NCBI GenBank assembly: GCA_934454635.1
Contig: CAKSFR010000014.1
Location: forward strand, 8,220 to 72,219
Reading direction: 5' to 3'
DNA length: 64,000 bases
DNA from: an uncultured Ruminiclostridium sp.
GTDB taxonomy: Bacteria; Bacillota; Clostridia; Oscillospirales; Ruminococcaceae
Part shown: in pieces, positions 51,912 to 60,303 of the stretch
Layout of the letters: each line of letters begins with the position of its first letter
Numbering within the stretch: the first letter of the stretch is position 1
Made by a program: the position numbers and the translations under genes
The notes under the pieces: model-generated
What the model was told of the DNA's origin: nothing
Seen by the model: only the letters and a program-made list of their open reading frames with translations
Database searches by the model: none

Positions 51912-52550
51912 ATGACGGCTTTTAAACGATTTTCCGCACTTGCCGTAGCCTGCGTTATGCTTGCGGGCTGTAACGGACAGACGGCTGAAACGACGACCGA
52001 GCCTGCCGTAATAACGCCCGCTGTCGAAACGGACGAAAATATTGTTCCGGCAAACGGTTGCCCCGATAAAACGATCGATTTAAGGGAGCTTACGAACGTT
52101 GAGGCGAGCTACTATGAAACTGAGGAGTATTGCTACCTTGCGGTTTCTGACGGTGAAAACACTAAGCGCTGTTACATAGGCGAGAAGTTTGACGGACTTA
52201 CGCTTTCGGCGTGCAAAACGCGCTTTTTCTACTACGAGGGCAAGCTGGACGTTGATATGGTATCGGCTGAGTTTGACGGTGAGATGACTCTGTCGGGGTA
52301 TATTTCCAAGCCTGAGGGTGTGGCGGAGGTTTTGTTTAAGCCTGACGCGAAGGAGTGGAGCGGTAAACCGCTCATTCTCGGAAAAACCGATTCTGCCGCA
52401 GTGGAAATCGCTCTCCGCGATTTTGATACGGACGACTGCGAAAGCGCTCGCGTCGAAGTGACGTTAAAGAATCTGCTTTTAAAATGGAACAATGGCAGTT
52501 CGAGCGGACTTTACGACTACGCGGACGTTGTGAACATCAAATATGAATAA
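51912..52550 (+). CDS. Lipoprotein of unknown function
   Basis: A 212-residue secreted lipoprotein: signal MTAFKRFSALAVACVMLAGC with the lipid-anchored Cys at 20, a Thr/Glu/Val linker, then a beta-rich domain (ITVEASYYETEEYC-like start, ending NGSSSGLYDYADVVNIKYE). I do not recognise the domain. It lies 11 bases after glgA and could be cotranscribed with it. A 12-bp GCGCCTG... hairpin follows the stop codon. Confidence 0.8.
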   Translation: MTAFKRFSALAVACVMLAGCNGQTAETTTEPAVITPAVETDENIVPANGCPDKTIDLRELTNVEASYYETEEYCYLAVSDGENTKRCYIGEKFDGLTLSACKTRFFYYEGKLDVDMVSAEFDGEMTLSGYISKPEGVAEVLFKPDAKEWSGKPLILGKTDSAAVEIALRDFDTDDCESARVEVTLKNLLLKWNNGSSSGLYDYADVVNIKYE

Positions 52551-52555
52551 AATTC

Positions 52556-52584
52556 GCGCCTGTTCCGTTTTTCGGAGCAGGCGC
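52556..52584 (+). terminator. Strong hairpin between the lipoprotein gene and gpsA
   Basis: GCGCCTGTTCCG / CGGAGCAGGCGC with a TTTTT loop, 12 pairs. It lacks a downstream T-run, so it may attenuate or protect an RNA end rather than terminate. Confidence 0.5.
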
Positions 52585-52605
52585 AAGGCATGAAAGGGAC
52601 AAAGA

Positions 52606-53604
52606 ATGAAGATAACTATACTCGGCTGTGGCTTCGGAACGGCGCTTTCCGTTCTCTGGGACAAGGGAGGTCACGAAATCACTGCATGGACGAAATATCC
52701 CGAGGAAATCGCGGAGATCCAGCGTTTCGGCGAGCACAGACGGCTTTTGCCGGGCGTGCCCGTTTCAAACAGGATTTTATTCACGACCGATATTTCCTGC
52801 GTAAAGGGCGCGGACATTGTTGTTTTTGCGATTCCGTCCAAGTTCGTGCGTGAAGTCGCACAGAAGGCGAAAGACGTTATTTCGCCCGAAACCGTTGTTC
52901 TGAATGTCGGAAAGGGCTTTGAGGACGGCTCGTATAAGCGGCTTTCGCAGGTGCTTCGCGAGGAACTTCCGCATAACCGCATCGCGGTCATGGCGGGACC
53001 TTGTCACGCTGAGGAAGTCGGCAGGGGAATACCCACGACGGTCGTTTTTGCAAGCGACGATGCCGGCTGCGCCGAATTTGTTCAGGAAAATCTTCAGACG
53101 GCGACGTTCCGCACATACGTCAACGACGATACGGCGGGCTGTGAGATCGCGGCGGCGCTGAAAAATCCGATTGCGCTCTGCTGCGGGATTATCGAGGGCA
53201 TGAAGCTCGGCGATAACACCACAGCTTCGCTTATGACGCGCGGACTTGCGGAGATAACCCGCCTCGGAAGCGCTCTCGGCGCGAAGTGGGAAACGTTCAC
53301 GGGGCTTGCGGGCGTCGGCGACCTTATCGTGACCTGCACGTCGGTTCACTCGCGAAATCACCGCGCGGGGATACTGATTGGCGAGGGAATGTCGGCGGCG
53401 GACGCGGTAAAAACCGTCGGAACGGTCGAGGGGTATATCTGCGGAAAAATCGCGTATGAGCTTGCGAAGCAGCATAATGTGTACGTTCCGATAATCGAGC
53501 AGCTCAATAGGATATGCTTCGAGGGGGTTCAGCCCGCAGAGTCGCTTCGCGCGCTTATGGACAGACCGCAGCGCCATGAAAAAGAACCGTTCTGGAATGA
53601 ATAA
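52606..53604 (+). CDS. gpsA: Glycerol-3-phosphate dehydrogenase [NAD(P)+]
   Basis: A 332-residue enzyme making sn-glycerol-3-phosphate from dihydroxyacetone phosphate for phospholipids. It has the dinucleotide motif ILGCGFGTALSVLWDKGGHE at the N-terminus, VLNVGKGFEDGS with the catalytic-site Lys, VMAGPCHAEEVGRGIPT, and the C-terminal KNPIALCCGIIEGMKLGDN, FTGLAGVGDLIVTC, RNHRAG. The nucleotide motif has Phe where Trp is usual. AAAGGGACAAAG precedes the ATG. Confidence 0.96.
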   Translation: MKITILGCGFGTALSVLWDKGGHEITAWTKYPEEIAEIQRFGEHRRLLPGVPVSNRILFTTDISCVKGADIVVFAIPSKFVREVAQKAKDVISPETVVLNVGKGFEDGSYKRLSQVLREELPHNRIAVMAGPCHAEEVGRGIPTTVVFASDDAGCAEFVQENLQTATFRTYVNDDTAGCEIAAALKNPIALCCGIIEGMKLGDNTTASLMTRGLAEITRLGSALGAKWETFTGLAGVGDLIVTCTSVHSRNHRAGILIGEGMSAADAVKTVGTVEGYICGKIAYELAKQHNVYVPIIEQLNRICFEGVQPAESLRALMDRPQRHEKEPFWNE

Positions 53605-53607
53605 ATC

Positions 53608-53647
53608 GTCTTTTTTCACAGAATAATACGGCGAAAAAAGACATTTT
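53608..53647 (+). terminator. Probable terminator of gpsA
   Basis: GTCTTTTTTC / GAAAAAAGAC stem (53608-53642) followed by ATTTTT. The stem is A/T-rich, so termination may be partial. Confidence 0.5.
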
Positions 53648-53677
53648 TCGGAATAATGAAAAAAATTCAAAAAGGTA

Positions 53678-53706
53678 TTGACATTTGAGTTCTTTTTTGT
53701 TAAAAT
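53678..53706 (+). promoter_or_regulatory. rpmB promoter
   Basis: TTGACA (53678-53683), 17-base spacer, TAAAAT (53701-53706). The ~85-base leader holds a CCGAT-ACTAT-ATCGG hairpin. Confidence 0.8.
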
Positions 53707-53797
53707 ATTAAGGTATCGAGAAGCGCATTCAATTCCGATACTATATCGGTGAATCCGATTCTCACCACTATCTGCTAAATTAAGGAGGTGCTGACCC

Positions 53798-53986
53798 ATG
53801 GCAAAATGCGAGATCTGCGGCAAGGGTGTCACTTTCGGTATTAAGGTTTCTCACTCTCACAGACGTACAAACAGAACCTTTAAGCCCAATGTTCAGAAGG
53901 TAAAGGCAGTTGTAAACGGTGCTCCCTGCAGAGTTGCTGTTTGCACCAGATGCTTACGCTCCGGTAAGGTACAGCGTGCGCAGTAA
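53798..53986 (+). CDS. rpmB: 50S ribosomal protein L28 (zinc type)
   Basis: A 62-residue bL28 with two Cys pairs (AKCEICGKG near the N-terminus and CTRCLRSGKV near the C-terminus) that bind zinc, marking the C+ form. HSHRRTNRTFKPNVQKV is the conserved rRNA-binding stretch. AAGGAGGTGC is a near-perfect ribosome site. It has its own promoter and a perfect terminator, so it is monocistronic. Confidence 0.98.
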   Translation: MAKCEICGKGVTFGIKVSHSHRRTNRTFKPNVQKVKAVVNGAPCRVAVCTRCLRSGKVQRAQ

Positions 53987-54014
53987 GGCTCATTCTGATT
54001 AAAAGACACGGATT

Positions 54015-54038
54015 TATCCCCTGTGAAAACAGGGGATA
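54015..54038 (+). terminator. rpmB terminator
   Basis: TATCCCCTGT-GAAA-ACAGGGGATA, a perfect stem with a GNRA-like loop, followed by a weak T-rich stretch. Confidence 0.85.
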
Positions 54039-54072
54039 TTTGCGTTTTCGGCAGAATTTACAGATATAATTA

Positions 54073-54235
54073 AGGGGACGCCCTCTCTTGCAGGGCGTCC
54101 CCTCTTTTAAAACAGTCCACAGGACTGTTTTAAAATTTACCCCTTGCGGAGCGCTTTCAGCGAAAAGAATTTCGCACTCTGCGGAGTGCGACAGGGGCGC
54201 CGCCCCTTGAGCCCGCAAGCCTTTGAAAAGGCTTG
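54073..54235. repeat. Palindrome cluster between rpmB and the P-type ATPase gene
   Basis: Five consecutive inverted repeats and no gene. 54073-54103 has 12 bp with a 7-base loop. 54105-54135 has 14 bp (TTTTAAAACAGTCC arm) with a 3-base loop. 54172-54191 has 8 bp with loop TGCG. 54193-54207 has 6 bp with a 3-base loop. 54216-54235 has 9 bp. The style resembles the cloverleaf islands at 2331 and 14183, but I find no enclosing outer stem. The last hairpins may terminate the minus-strand ATPase transcript. Confidence 0.6.
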
Positions 54236-54245
54236 ACCTAAACTT

Positions 54246-56858
54246 TTATTCTTTCGGGTGGATAAAGCCTTTTATCATCTGGATAACGAGCATTGAACCG
54301 AGCGACAGTGCGTAAATCGCAAGATTCTGCGCTGCGGTAAGCTCCGCTATCTTGAACAGCCCATGAAGCGCGGGAATGAACAGAACTGCGCTGAGCAGGG
54401 CAAAGCCCGCGAGGAATGCGAGTATCCCCCATTTATTCGAGAATATTTTCTTGCTGAAAAGCACGGGAGCATCGGATTTGCAGCTAAAACCGTGAAAAAG
54501 GCGTGAAAGACAAAGTGTTGCGAACGCCATTGTGCTTGCCGCGCCCGCCGCATTTTCAACCGAGGTTTTCAGTCCGAATATGAATGCCGCAAGCGTTGCC
54601 GCCGCGATAACGATTCCCGACCAAGTGATTTGTCCCAAAAATTTTCCCGTAAGAATTGTTTCGTTTGCGGGGCGGGGCGGCTGCTTCATCACGTCGTCGG
54701 TGTGCGGTTCAAGTCCAAGCGCAATCGCGGGAAGCGAGTCGGTCAGAAGATTGATGAACAGAAGATGTATCGGCTCAAACGGCACCGGGAGCGCAAAAAT
54801 CGAACAGAAAAGAACCGCGATTATTCCAGCCATGTTGCCCGAGAGCAGGAAAAGTATGGATTTTTTAATGTTTTCGTAGAGATTTCGCCCGTTCTTGACC
54901 GCCTTGACTATGGTCGCGAAATTGTCGTCGGTAAGCACCATCGCCGCCGCGTCCTTTGAAACCTCGGTTCCCGTTATTCCCATTGCAACGCCTACATCCG
55001 CCTGTTTCAGCGCGGGCGCGTCGTTTACGCCGTCGCCGGTCATTGCAACAATGCAGTTGCGGCGCTGCCACGCCTTTACAATGCGTATTTTATGCTCGGG
55101 AGTAACGCGCGCGTAGACGGATTTGTTCGCCACAAAGTCGGTGAGCTGTTCGTCGGTGAGCGAGTCGAGCGCCTTGCCCTCGACAGCTTCGCTTTCGTTT
55201 TCGAGGATTCCTATTTCCTTTGCGATAGCTGCCGCCGTTACAATGTGGTCGCCGGTTATCATTACGGGCTTTATTCCCGCGCTTCGGCACTGTGCGACCG
55301 CTTCTTTCGATTCGGGACGCGGCGGATCCATCATTGCCAGCAAGCCGAGATAGGTCAGTCCGTTTTCGTCGCATTCGGTTATTTTCGCCTGAGCCGTTTC
55401 CTTATATCCGAAGCAGAGAACGCGAAGCCCCTGCGCGGAAAGACGCTCGGTTTTTTCGAGAATATCGCGGTGTTCCTGCGCGGAAATGCACATTCTTCCG
55501 ACCATTACGTCAGCCGCGCCTTTTGTGAACATCAGCCTTTTTCCGTTTGCTTCTACCAGAACCGACATCAGCTTGCGGTCGCTGTCGAAAGGCACTTCGC
55601 TTATTCTTCGATTATCTCTTCTGATTTTTTTCCAGTCAGCGCCCGTGTCTGCGGCGAAGCGGACGAGCGCCGTTTCGGTCGGGTCGCCGATTTCCTTTTC
55701 GCCGCCGCATTCTCCGTCGTTGCAGAGTACAGCCGCGTTACGCAGGAGGGCGAAGCGAGGGTCGTCGGATTTGACCGACGAGGCGTTCACGAGCGTGCTG
55801 CCGATAACGACCTTGCGGACGGTCATTTTGTTCTGAGTGAGCGTTCCCGTTTTATCCGAACAGATGACCGAAACAGAGCCAAGCCCCTCGACCGCCTGCA
55901 GCTTTCGCATAACGGCGTTTTCCGCGGACATTTTCTGTGTTCCGAGCGAAAGAACTATCGTAACGATAGAGCTGAGCGCTTCGGGAATCGCCGCGACCGC
56001 AAGTGCAACCGCGAACATGAAAGAATCCATTACGGAGTCAAAGTTGATCTCGCCGCCCTGTCGTATTACGTTGAACAGGCTCAGTCCGAAAACGACTGCG
56101 CATATAATAAGTATACATATTGAGAGCTTTTTTCCGAAATTGTCAAGCGAACGCTGGAGAGGAGTCTTGCGTTCCTGAGCGGACTGGATAAGCGCGGCGA
56201 TTTTTCCGACCTCGGTGTCCATTCCGACAGCGGTAACGAGGTATCTTCCGCGTCCGCCCGTTACAAAGCTGCCCGAATAGACCATGTTTTTACGATCGGC
56301 GAGCGGCACCTCAAACGGAATTATCTCCGCGTCCTTATTTATGTTCATGCTTTCGCCCGTGAGCGCACTTTCGTTAGTCTGGACGGAAGCAGCTTCAATA
56401 AGCCGTCCGTCTGCGGCTATGCGATCGCCCGCCTCGAGCAGTACAATGTCGCCGACAACAAGCTCGGTCGAGTCGATTTCTGAGATTACTCCTCCGCGAA
56501 GCACCTTTGCGTGCGGCGAGGAGAGTTTTTTCAGATTATCGAGCGATTTTTCCGCTCTGAGCGTCTGGACTGTTCCGAGAATCGCGTTCATTGTGATTAC
56601 CGCGATTATGACGATAAAGCTTTCTTTATCGCCCGTCAGAGCGGAAACGAGCGCCGCGATAATAAGTATAATTACAAGAAAATCCTTAAACTGGCTGAGG
56701 AAAATAATAAAGGGATTTTCCTTTTTGCCCTCCGAGATCGCGTTTTCGCCGTATTTTTCGCGATTTTCGCAAACCTGTTCTCCGTTCAGCCCCTCCGAAC
56801 CTGTACCGTATTGATAGAGCAGGGCTTCAGGGGTCTGTCTGTACGCTTCATTTGTCAT
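54246..56858 (-). CDS. Cation-translocating P-type ATPase, probably Mn2+/Ca2+ export
   Basis: An 870-residue P2-type pump: actuator motif SALTGESMN, M4 motif AVAAIPEAL, phosphorylation site CSDKTGTLTQNKM, nucleotide-binding FTKGAADV, hinge MTGDGVNDAPALKQADVG, and M6 NLLTDSLPAIALGLEP. It looks like the Firmicutes Ca-ATPases (YloB/PMCA-like). The manganese riboswitch in its leader argues that Mn2+ is a physiological substrate, as for Lactococcus YoaB. ATG at 56858 is chosen from AAAGGAACGG; the longer frame runs through the leader. Confidence 0.93.
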   Translation of the reverse strand: MTNEAYRQTPEALLYQYGTGSEGLNGEQVCENREKYGENAISEGKKENPFIIFLSQFKDFLVIILIIAALVSALTGDKESFIVIIAVITMNAILGTVQTLRAEKSLDNLKKLSSPHAKVLRGGVISEIDSTELVVGDIVLLEAGDRIAADGRLIEAASVQTNESALTGESMNINKDAEIIPFEVPLADRKNMVYSGSFVTGGRGRYLVTAVGMDTEVGKIAALIQSAQERKTPLQRSLDNFGKKLSICILIICAVVFGLSLFNVIRQGGEINFDSVMDSFMFAVALAVAAIPEALSSIVTIVLSLGTQKMSAENAVMRKLQAVEGLGSVSVICSDKTGTLTQNKMTVRKVVIGSTLVNASSVKSDDPRFALLRNAAVLCNDGECGGEKEIGDPTETALVRFAADTGADWKKIRRDNRRISEVPFDSDRKLMSVLVEANGKRLMFTKGAADVMVGRMCISAQEHRDILEKTERLSAQGLRVLCFGYKETAQAKITECDENGLTYLGLLAMMDPPRPESKEAVAQCRSAGIKPVMITGDHIVTAAAIAKEIGILENESEAVEGKALDSLTDEQLTDFVANKSVYARVTPEHKIRIVKAWQRRNCIVAMTGDGVNDAPALKQADVGVAMGITGTEVSKDAAAMVLTDDNFATIVKAVKNGRNLYENIKKSILFLLSGNMAGIIAVLFCSIFALPVPFEPIHLLFINLLTDSLPAIALGLEPHTDDVMKQPPRPANETILTGKFLGQITWSGIVIAAATLAAFIFGLKTSVENAAGAASTMAFATLCLSRLFHGFSCKSDAPVLFSKKIFSNKWGILAFLAGFALLSAVLFIPALHGLFKIAELTAAQNLAIYALSLGSMLVIQMIKGFIHPKE

Positions 56859-56900
56859 GATATTCCGTTCCTTTCTTGTGTGCGCTACTTCCTGCAAAAC

Positions 56901-57056
56901 AAAAACGGCAAGTCCGTTATTGAAATATTGCAGTATAAGTATATGCAGATATTTCAATAAAAGTCTTGCCGTTTATATATGATGCGGTCGAAATAGAAAA
57001 AATCGACGTATTGACGCATTCATAGACGGGGGAAACCGTCGGCTACTCCCTTTTAT
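56901..57056 (-). promoter_or_regulatory. yybP-ykoY (Mn2+) riboswitch with terminator
   Basis: Minus-strand leader. It has AAAAGGGAGTAGCCGACGG (around 57037-57055), GCGTCAATACG in the middle, and GGCAAGACTTTT closing P1 (around 56960-56970), the conserved blocks of the class. The closing strand GGCAAG also pairs with CTTGCCG(TTTTT) at 56901-56911 in a long alternative terminator hairpin. Metal binding should therefore favour read-through. It controls the P-type ATPase. Confidence 0.9.
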
Positions 57057-57063
57057 TTTTTTC

Positions 57064-57092
57064 ATTATATTCTATTTTGGGGATTTTGTCAA
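57064..57092 (-). promoter_or_regulatory. Promoter of the Mn riboswitch/ATPase unit
   Basis: Minus-strand TTGACA (57087-57092), 17-base spacer, TATAAT (57064-57069). Confidence 0.85.
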
Positions 57093-57145
57093 CCCCTTTT
57101 CAATAAAAAAATTGCTCGGATAGTGTCAAAATTTTTTGTCAAGAC

Positions 57146-57174
57146 TGGACAATTATGCTAAAATATGGTATAAT
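57146..57174 (+). promoter_or_regulatory. Promoter of the MCP-like gene
   Basis: TGGACA (57146-57151), 17-base spacer, TATAAT (57169-57174). Confidence 0.7.
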
Positions 57175-57260
57175 AATAACAGTTTATATTCAATCGTACA
57201 GCTTCTGTGGGAAGAATGAAAAAAGTGTAAATAAAATGGCTTGAAAGGGTGCGTGATTTC

Positions 57261-58682
57261 ATGAAAAAATCTATAAGAGAAATAATTACGGCGCATACGC
57301 TGCTCATATGTAATGCGGGGATTGCAGGGGGCGCGCTTACGCTTATTCTTGCGGTCGTGGCGCTTATAACGGGCGCGAAAATTCCCATTGTACTTATCAG
57401 CGCGGCTGCGGTAATCACCGCTCTGCTCGGATTTATTTCGGGAAAAACTGCTGTAAAGCGGCTCAACGCCGTAATATCCGTGCCCGTGGAGGAGCTGGCG
57501 GAGTCGGGAAAAACCGACGTTACAAACGCTCCCGGGGAAATTGAAGATATTGCCGCAAGGATAAATTCCGTCAAAACTGTCGATAACGCGGTCATAGCTG
57601 TTCTCACAAAGCTCGCCGACGGGGATTTCTCCGTAAAAGCGGACGGACTTTCCGACAGCAACGAGGTTTCCGTGCTTGTAAAGCGGCTTGTCGGACGCAT
57701 TGAAACCGCTCTCAGCTCGGCAGCCGGAACGGCTGATTTCGCTAAGAACGGTCTGCGCGCGGTTTCCGACGCTTCCTCTCAGCTTTCGGTACAGGCGGCG
57801 CGCCAGTCCGCGGGACTTTCCGAGCTTTCCGACACGATACAGAAAATCGAAGAAACCGTTACCGACAACGCTGCGAATGCGCGTGAGGCAAACCGTTTTG
57901 CGGCTGCTGCGACTTCTGACGTTGAAGCGGGAACGGGTCATATGCGCGAGCTTCTCTCCGCAATGGACAATATCAATAAGTCCACGGACGAAATAGCAAA
58001 ATTCATAAAGGTTATCGAGGATATAGCTTTCCAGACAAACATTCTCGCACTCAACTCGTCGGTTGAAGCGGCGCGTGCAGGCGAAGCGGGAAAAGGCTTT
58101 GCCGTTGTCGCGACCGAGGTCAAGAACCTCGCAACGCGTTCTCAGGACGCAGCTCAGCAGACGAACGACCTTATCAGAAGCTGCGTTGAAAGCGTTAAGA
58201 GAGGCTCGGAAAAGACTGCCGCTACCGCAAAAGCTCTCGACGCGGTTTCTTCCGAAACGAAGTCCATTGCGGGACTTGTCGATGAGATCTGTCGTACCTG
58301 TGAACAGCAGCTCGGCTCTATCGGCGCTGTCAACACGTCCATAACAGAAATATCTTCCGCCGTTCAGCTTACGGAATCGGCTGCTGCCCGGTGCGGAGAA
58401 AGCGTCAGCGCTATTGAGAGCGGCGCAAAGCCTGTTTTTACCGCACCTAAGTTTGCGCCGAAGCCCGCTGCGCCCGCACCTAAGCCCGCTGCGCCCGCAC
58501 CTAAGCCCGCTGCGCCCGCACCTAAGCCTGTTGCGCCTGCACCGAAGCCCGCTGCACCCGCACCTAAGCCCGCTGCACCCGCACCTAAGCCTGTTGCGCC
58601 TGCACCGAAGCCTGTCGTAGCCGCGCCTGTGCCGGACACGTTTTCCTCGGAATTTCGCGATATTCCCGACAGCAAGTATTGA
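57261..58682 (+). CDS. Methyl-accepting chemotaxis-like protein with Pro/Ala/Lys repeat tail
   Basis: A 473-residue protein. Two N-terminal membrane helices are joined by only a few residues (about 15-60), so no outside sensor is present. A HAMP-like stretch follows, then the MCP signalling domain with the hairpin tip IEDIAFQTNILALNSSVEAA and GKGFAVVATEVKNLATRS. From about residue 400 come eight APKP units at 7-residue spacing, then the tail DTFSSEFRDIPDSKY. ATG 57261 is preferred over GTG 57249 on ribosome-site spacing. No cheA, cheW or flagellar gene is in the window. Confidence 0.88.
   Translation: MKKSIREIITAHTLLICNAGIAGGALTLILAVVALITGAKIPIVLISAAAVITALLGFISGKTAVKRLNAVISVPVEELAESGKTDVTNAPGEIEDIAARINSVKTVDNAVIAVLTKLADGDFSVKADGLSDSNEVSVLVKRLVGRIETALSSAAGTADFAKNGLRAVSDASSQLSVQAARQSAGLSELSDTIQKIEETVTDNAANAREANRFAAAATSDVEAGTGHMRELLSAMDNINKSTDEIAKFIKVIEDIAFQTNILALNSSVEAARAGEAGKGFAVVATEVKNLATRSQDAAQQTNDLIRSCVESVKRGSEKTAATAKALDAVSSETKSIAGLVDEICRTCEQQLGSIGAVNTSITEISSAVQLTESAAARCGESVSAIESGAKPVFTAPKFAPKPAAPAPKPAAPAPKPAAPAPKPVAPAPKPAAPAPKPAAPAPKPVAPAPKPVVAAPVPDTFSSEFRDIPDSKY
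58456..58618 (+). repeat. 21-base tandem repeats encoding the APKP linker
   Basis: Eight imperfect copies of a 21-base unit (CCTAAGCCCGCTGCGCCCGC type) in frame, each giving a 7-residue Pro/Ala/Lys block. Such arrays may change copy number by slippage. Confidence 0.85.
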
Positions 58683-58725
58683 TTTCGGAATTATCGGTGA
58701 ATAAAACCGAATTGGCTTAAATAAA

Positions 58726-59400
58726 ATGGAAGAGTACATACTTACCCGTCGGAAAGGCATGAAAAATCTGCGTATGCGGCTTGCCGATGACGGAACGCTG
58801 CTCGTCAGCGCGCCCTACGGAGTTTCGCGCGAGCGTATCGACAAATTTGTTGAAGAACGTTCGGAGTGGATAGCAAAACAGCGGGAAAAGCTGCCGCAGA
58901 ACAGCACGGAGTTACACGACGGCTCGGAAATCACTATTTTCGGGGAAGTTTATACGGTGCGCGCCGAACGCGGCGGGGAAAGCTGCACGATGTGCGGAAA
59001 AACGCTGCTTGTGACGCTGCCCGAGCCGCAGAATACCGCGCGGCTTGAACAGCTTGTACTCGCATATATGGCGGAGCAGTGCAGAAAAGTGCTTGAAGCG
59101 GCGTTTGCGCGGTATCTTGCGCTTTCGGGATATAAGGGAAAGCCGCCGTTGCTAAGGCTGGCGCTCCTGAAAAGCAAATGGGGCAGCTGCAATCGTCGCA
59201 CAAACGTAATAACGCTCAATCTGCTGCTCTGCAAGCTGCCGCAGAGGTTCGCCGAATATGTCGCGGCGCACGAGGTCGTTCACCTTTTTGTGCCGAATCA
59301 TTCGGACGAGTTTTACGCTTTCGGAGAGCGGATTTACCGAGGTTTTTATAACACCGACCGCGAGTTGAACAGAAAAAGAATCGGGAGCCTTTTCTCTTGA
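58726..59400 (+). CDS. YgjP-like metallopeptidase (DUF45)
   Basis: A 224-residue protein of the YgjP/M48-like family. The zinc site is AAHEVVHLFVPNHSDEFYAF (HExxH plus a third His), preceded by LKSKWGSCNRRTNVITLNLL, the family's SxWGSC motif. The N-terminal third begins with RRKGMKNLRMRLADDG. Substrates are unknown; in some loci it accompanies restriction systems, but none is here. It lies 43 bases after the MCP gene. Confidence 0.93.
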   Translation: MEEYILTRRKGMKNLRMRLADDGTLLVSAPYGVSRERIDKFVEERSEWIAKQREKLPQNSTELHDGSEITIFGEVYTVRAERGGESCTMCGKTLLVTLPEPQNTARLEQLVLAYMAEQCRKVLEAAFARYLALSGYKGKPPLLRLALLKSKWGSCNRRTNVITLNLLLCKLPQRFAEYVAAHEVVHLFVPNHSDEFYAFGERIYRGFYNTDRELNRKRIGSLFS

Positions 59401-59437
59401 TTTAAGACAGAAAAAATGAACAGGAAAGGAACAAAAT

Positions 59438-60298
59438 ATGAACAAACTGAAACCAAGCACATTTGTAAAACTGACTGTTTCCGGTATCATAAACGCTATC
59501 GGCGTAGTTATGTTTCTGACGCCCGCAAAGCTGCTCGACAGCGGTTTTTCGGGTACTTCGATGTTTCTCGCTTCAATTACAGGGCTGCCGCTCGCGGTTT
59601 TCCTGCTGATTCTTAACGTGCCGTTTTTCGCTTTCGGATTTAAGCGGCAGGGACTTGCATTCACGGTCTATTCGCTTTACGCCGTCGCGGTTTATTCGCT
59701 CGCGTCCTACATAATCACATACGTTTTGCCGATCGAGGTCATAAGCTCTTCGCCGTTTACGGAAAACGACATTTTGCTGAGCGCGCTTTTCGGCGGACTT
59801 ATTTCCGGCGTAGGAAGCGGTCTTACGATACGTTTCGGCGGAGCGATCGACGGAATTGAAGTTCTTTCGGTAATTTTTGCGAAAAGACTCGGAATAACCG
59901 TCGGCACATTTGTTATGATATATAATGTGATTTTATATATCGTTATCGGTTTTGCCGAGCAGTCGTGGATAATCCCGCTTTATTCAGTAATTTCCTATGC
60001 GGCGGCGATAAAATCCGTAGACTTTATCGTAGAAGGTCTTGACAAGGAAAAGGCGGCAATGATAATAACGTCCGAGCCTATCGAGATTTGTCAGAAGCTT
60101 TCCGCTGAATTTGGCAGCGGCGTTACGCTCATGAAGGCCAACGGATACTATTCTAATGAAAACAAAACTATTGTTTATTTTGTTGTAAACCGCTTTCAGA
60201 TATCAAAGCTCAAGCAGCTCGTTCGCGAATCCGACGAGAACGCTTTTGTAACAATCAGCGACGTTTCCGATATTCTTAGCAGAACCTCGAAAGGATAA
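59438..60298 (+). CDS. YitT family membrane protein (DUF161/DUF2179)
   Basis: A 286-residue protein with about six membrane helices in the first 200 residues (GVVMFLTPAKLLDSGFSGTS is a family landmark) and a cytoplasmic DUF2179 domain. The latter shows AAMIITSEPIEICQKLSAEF, GVTLMKANGYYSNENKTIVY and VNRFQISKLKQLVRESDENA. The function of the family is unsettled. An AGGAAAGGAAC site precedes the ATG. It is followed after 5 bases by rsmE. Confidence 0.94.
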   Translation: MNKLKPSTFVKLTVSGIINAIGVVMFLTPAKLLDSGFSGTSMFLASITGLPLAVFLLILNVPFFAFGFKRQGLAFTVYSLYAVAVYSLASYIITYVLPIEVISSSPFTENDILLSALFGGLISGVGSGLTIRFGGAIDGIEVLSVIFAKRLGITVGTFVMIYNVILYIVIGFAEQSWIIPLYSVISYAAAIKSVDFIVEGLDKEKAAMIITSEPIEICQKLSAEFGSGVTLMKANGYYSNENKTIVYFVVNRFQISKLKQLVRESDENAFVTISDVSDILSRTSKG

Positions 60299-60303
60299 GG
60301 CTA

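Noticed and set aside
56859..56957. Longer N-terminus for the P-type ATPase
   Set aside because: It lies in the riboswitch expression platform; ATG 56858 has a clear ribosome site.
58456..58618. Possible CRISPR-like repeat array
   Set aside because: The 21-base units are contiguous, in frame and encode a Pro/Ala/Lys linker; there are no spacers or cas genes.
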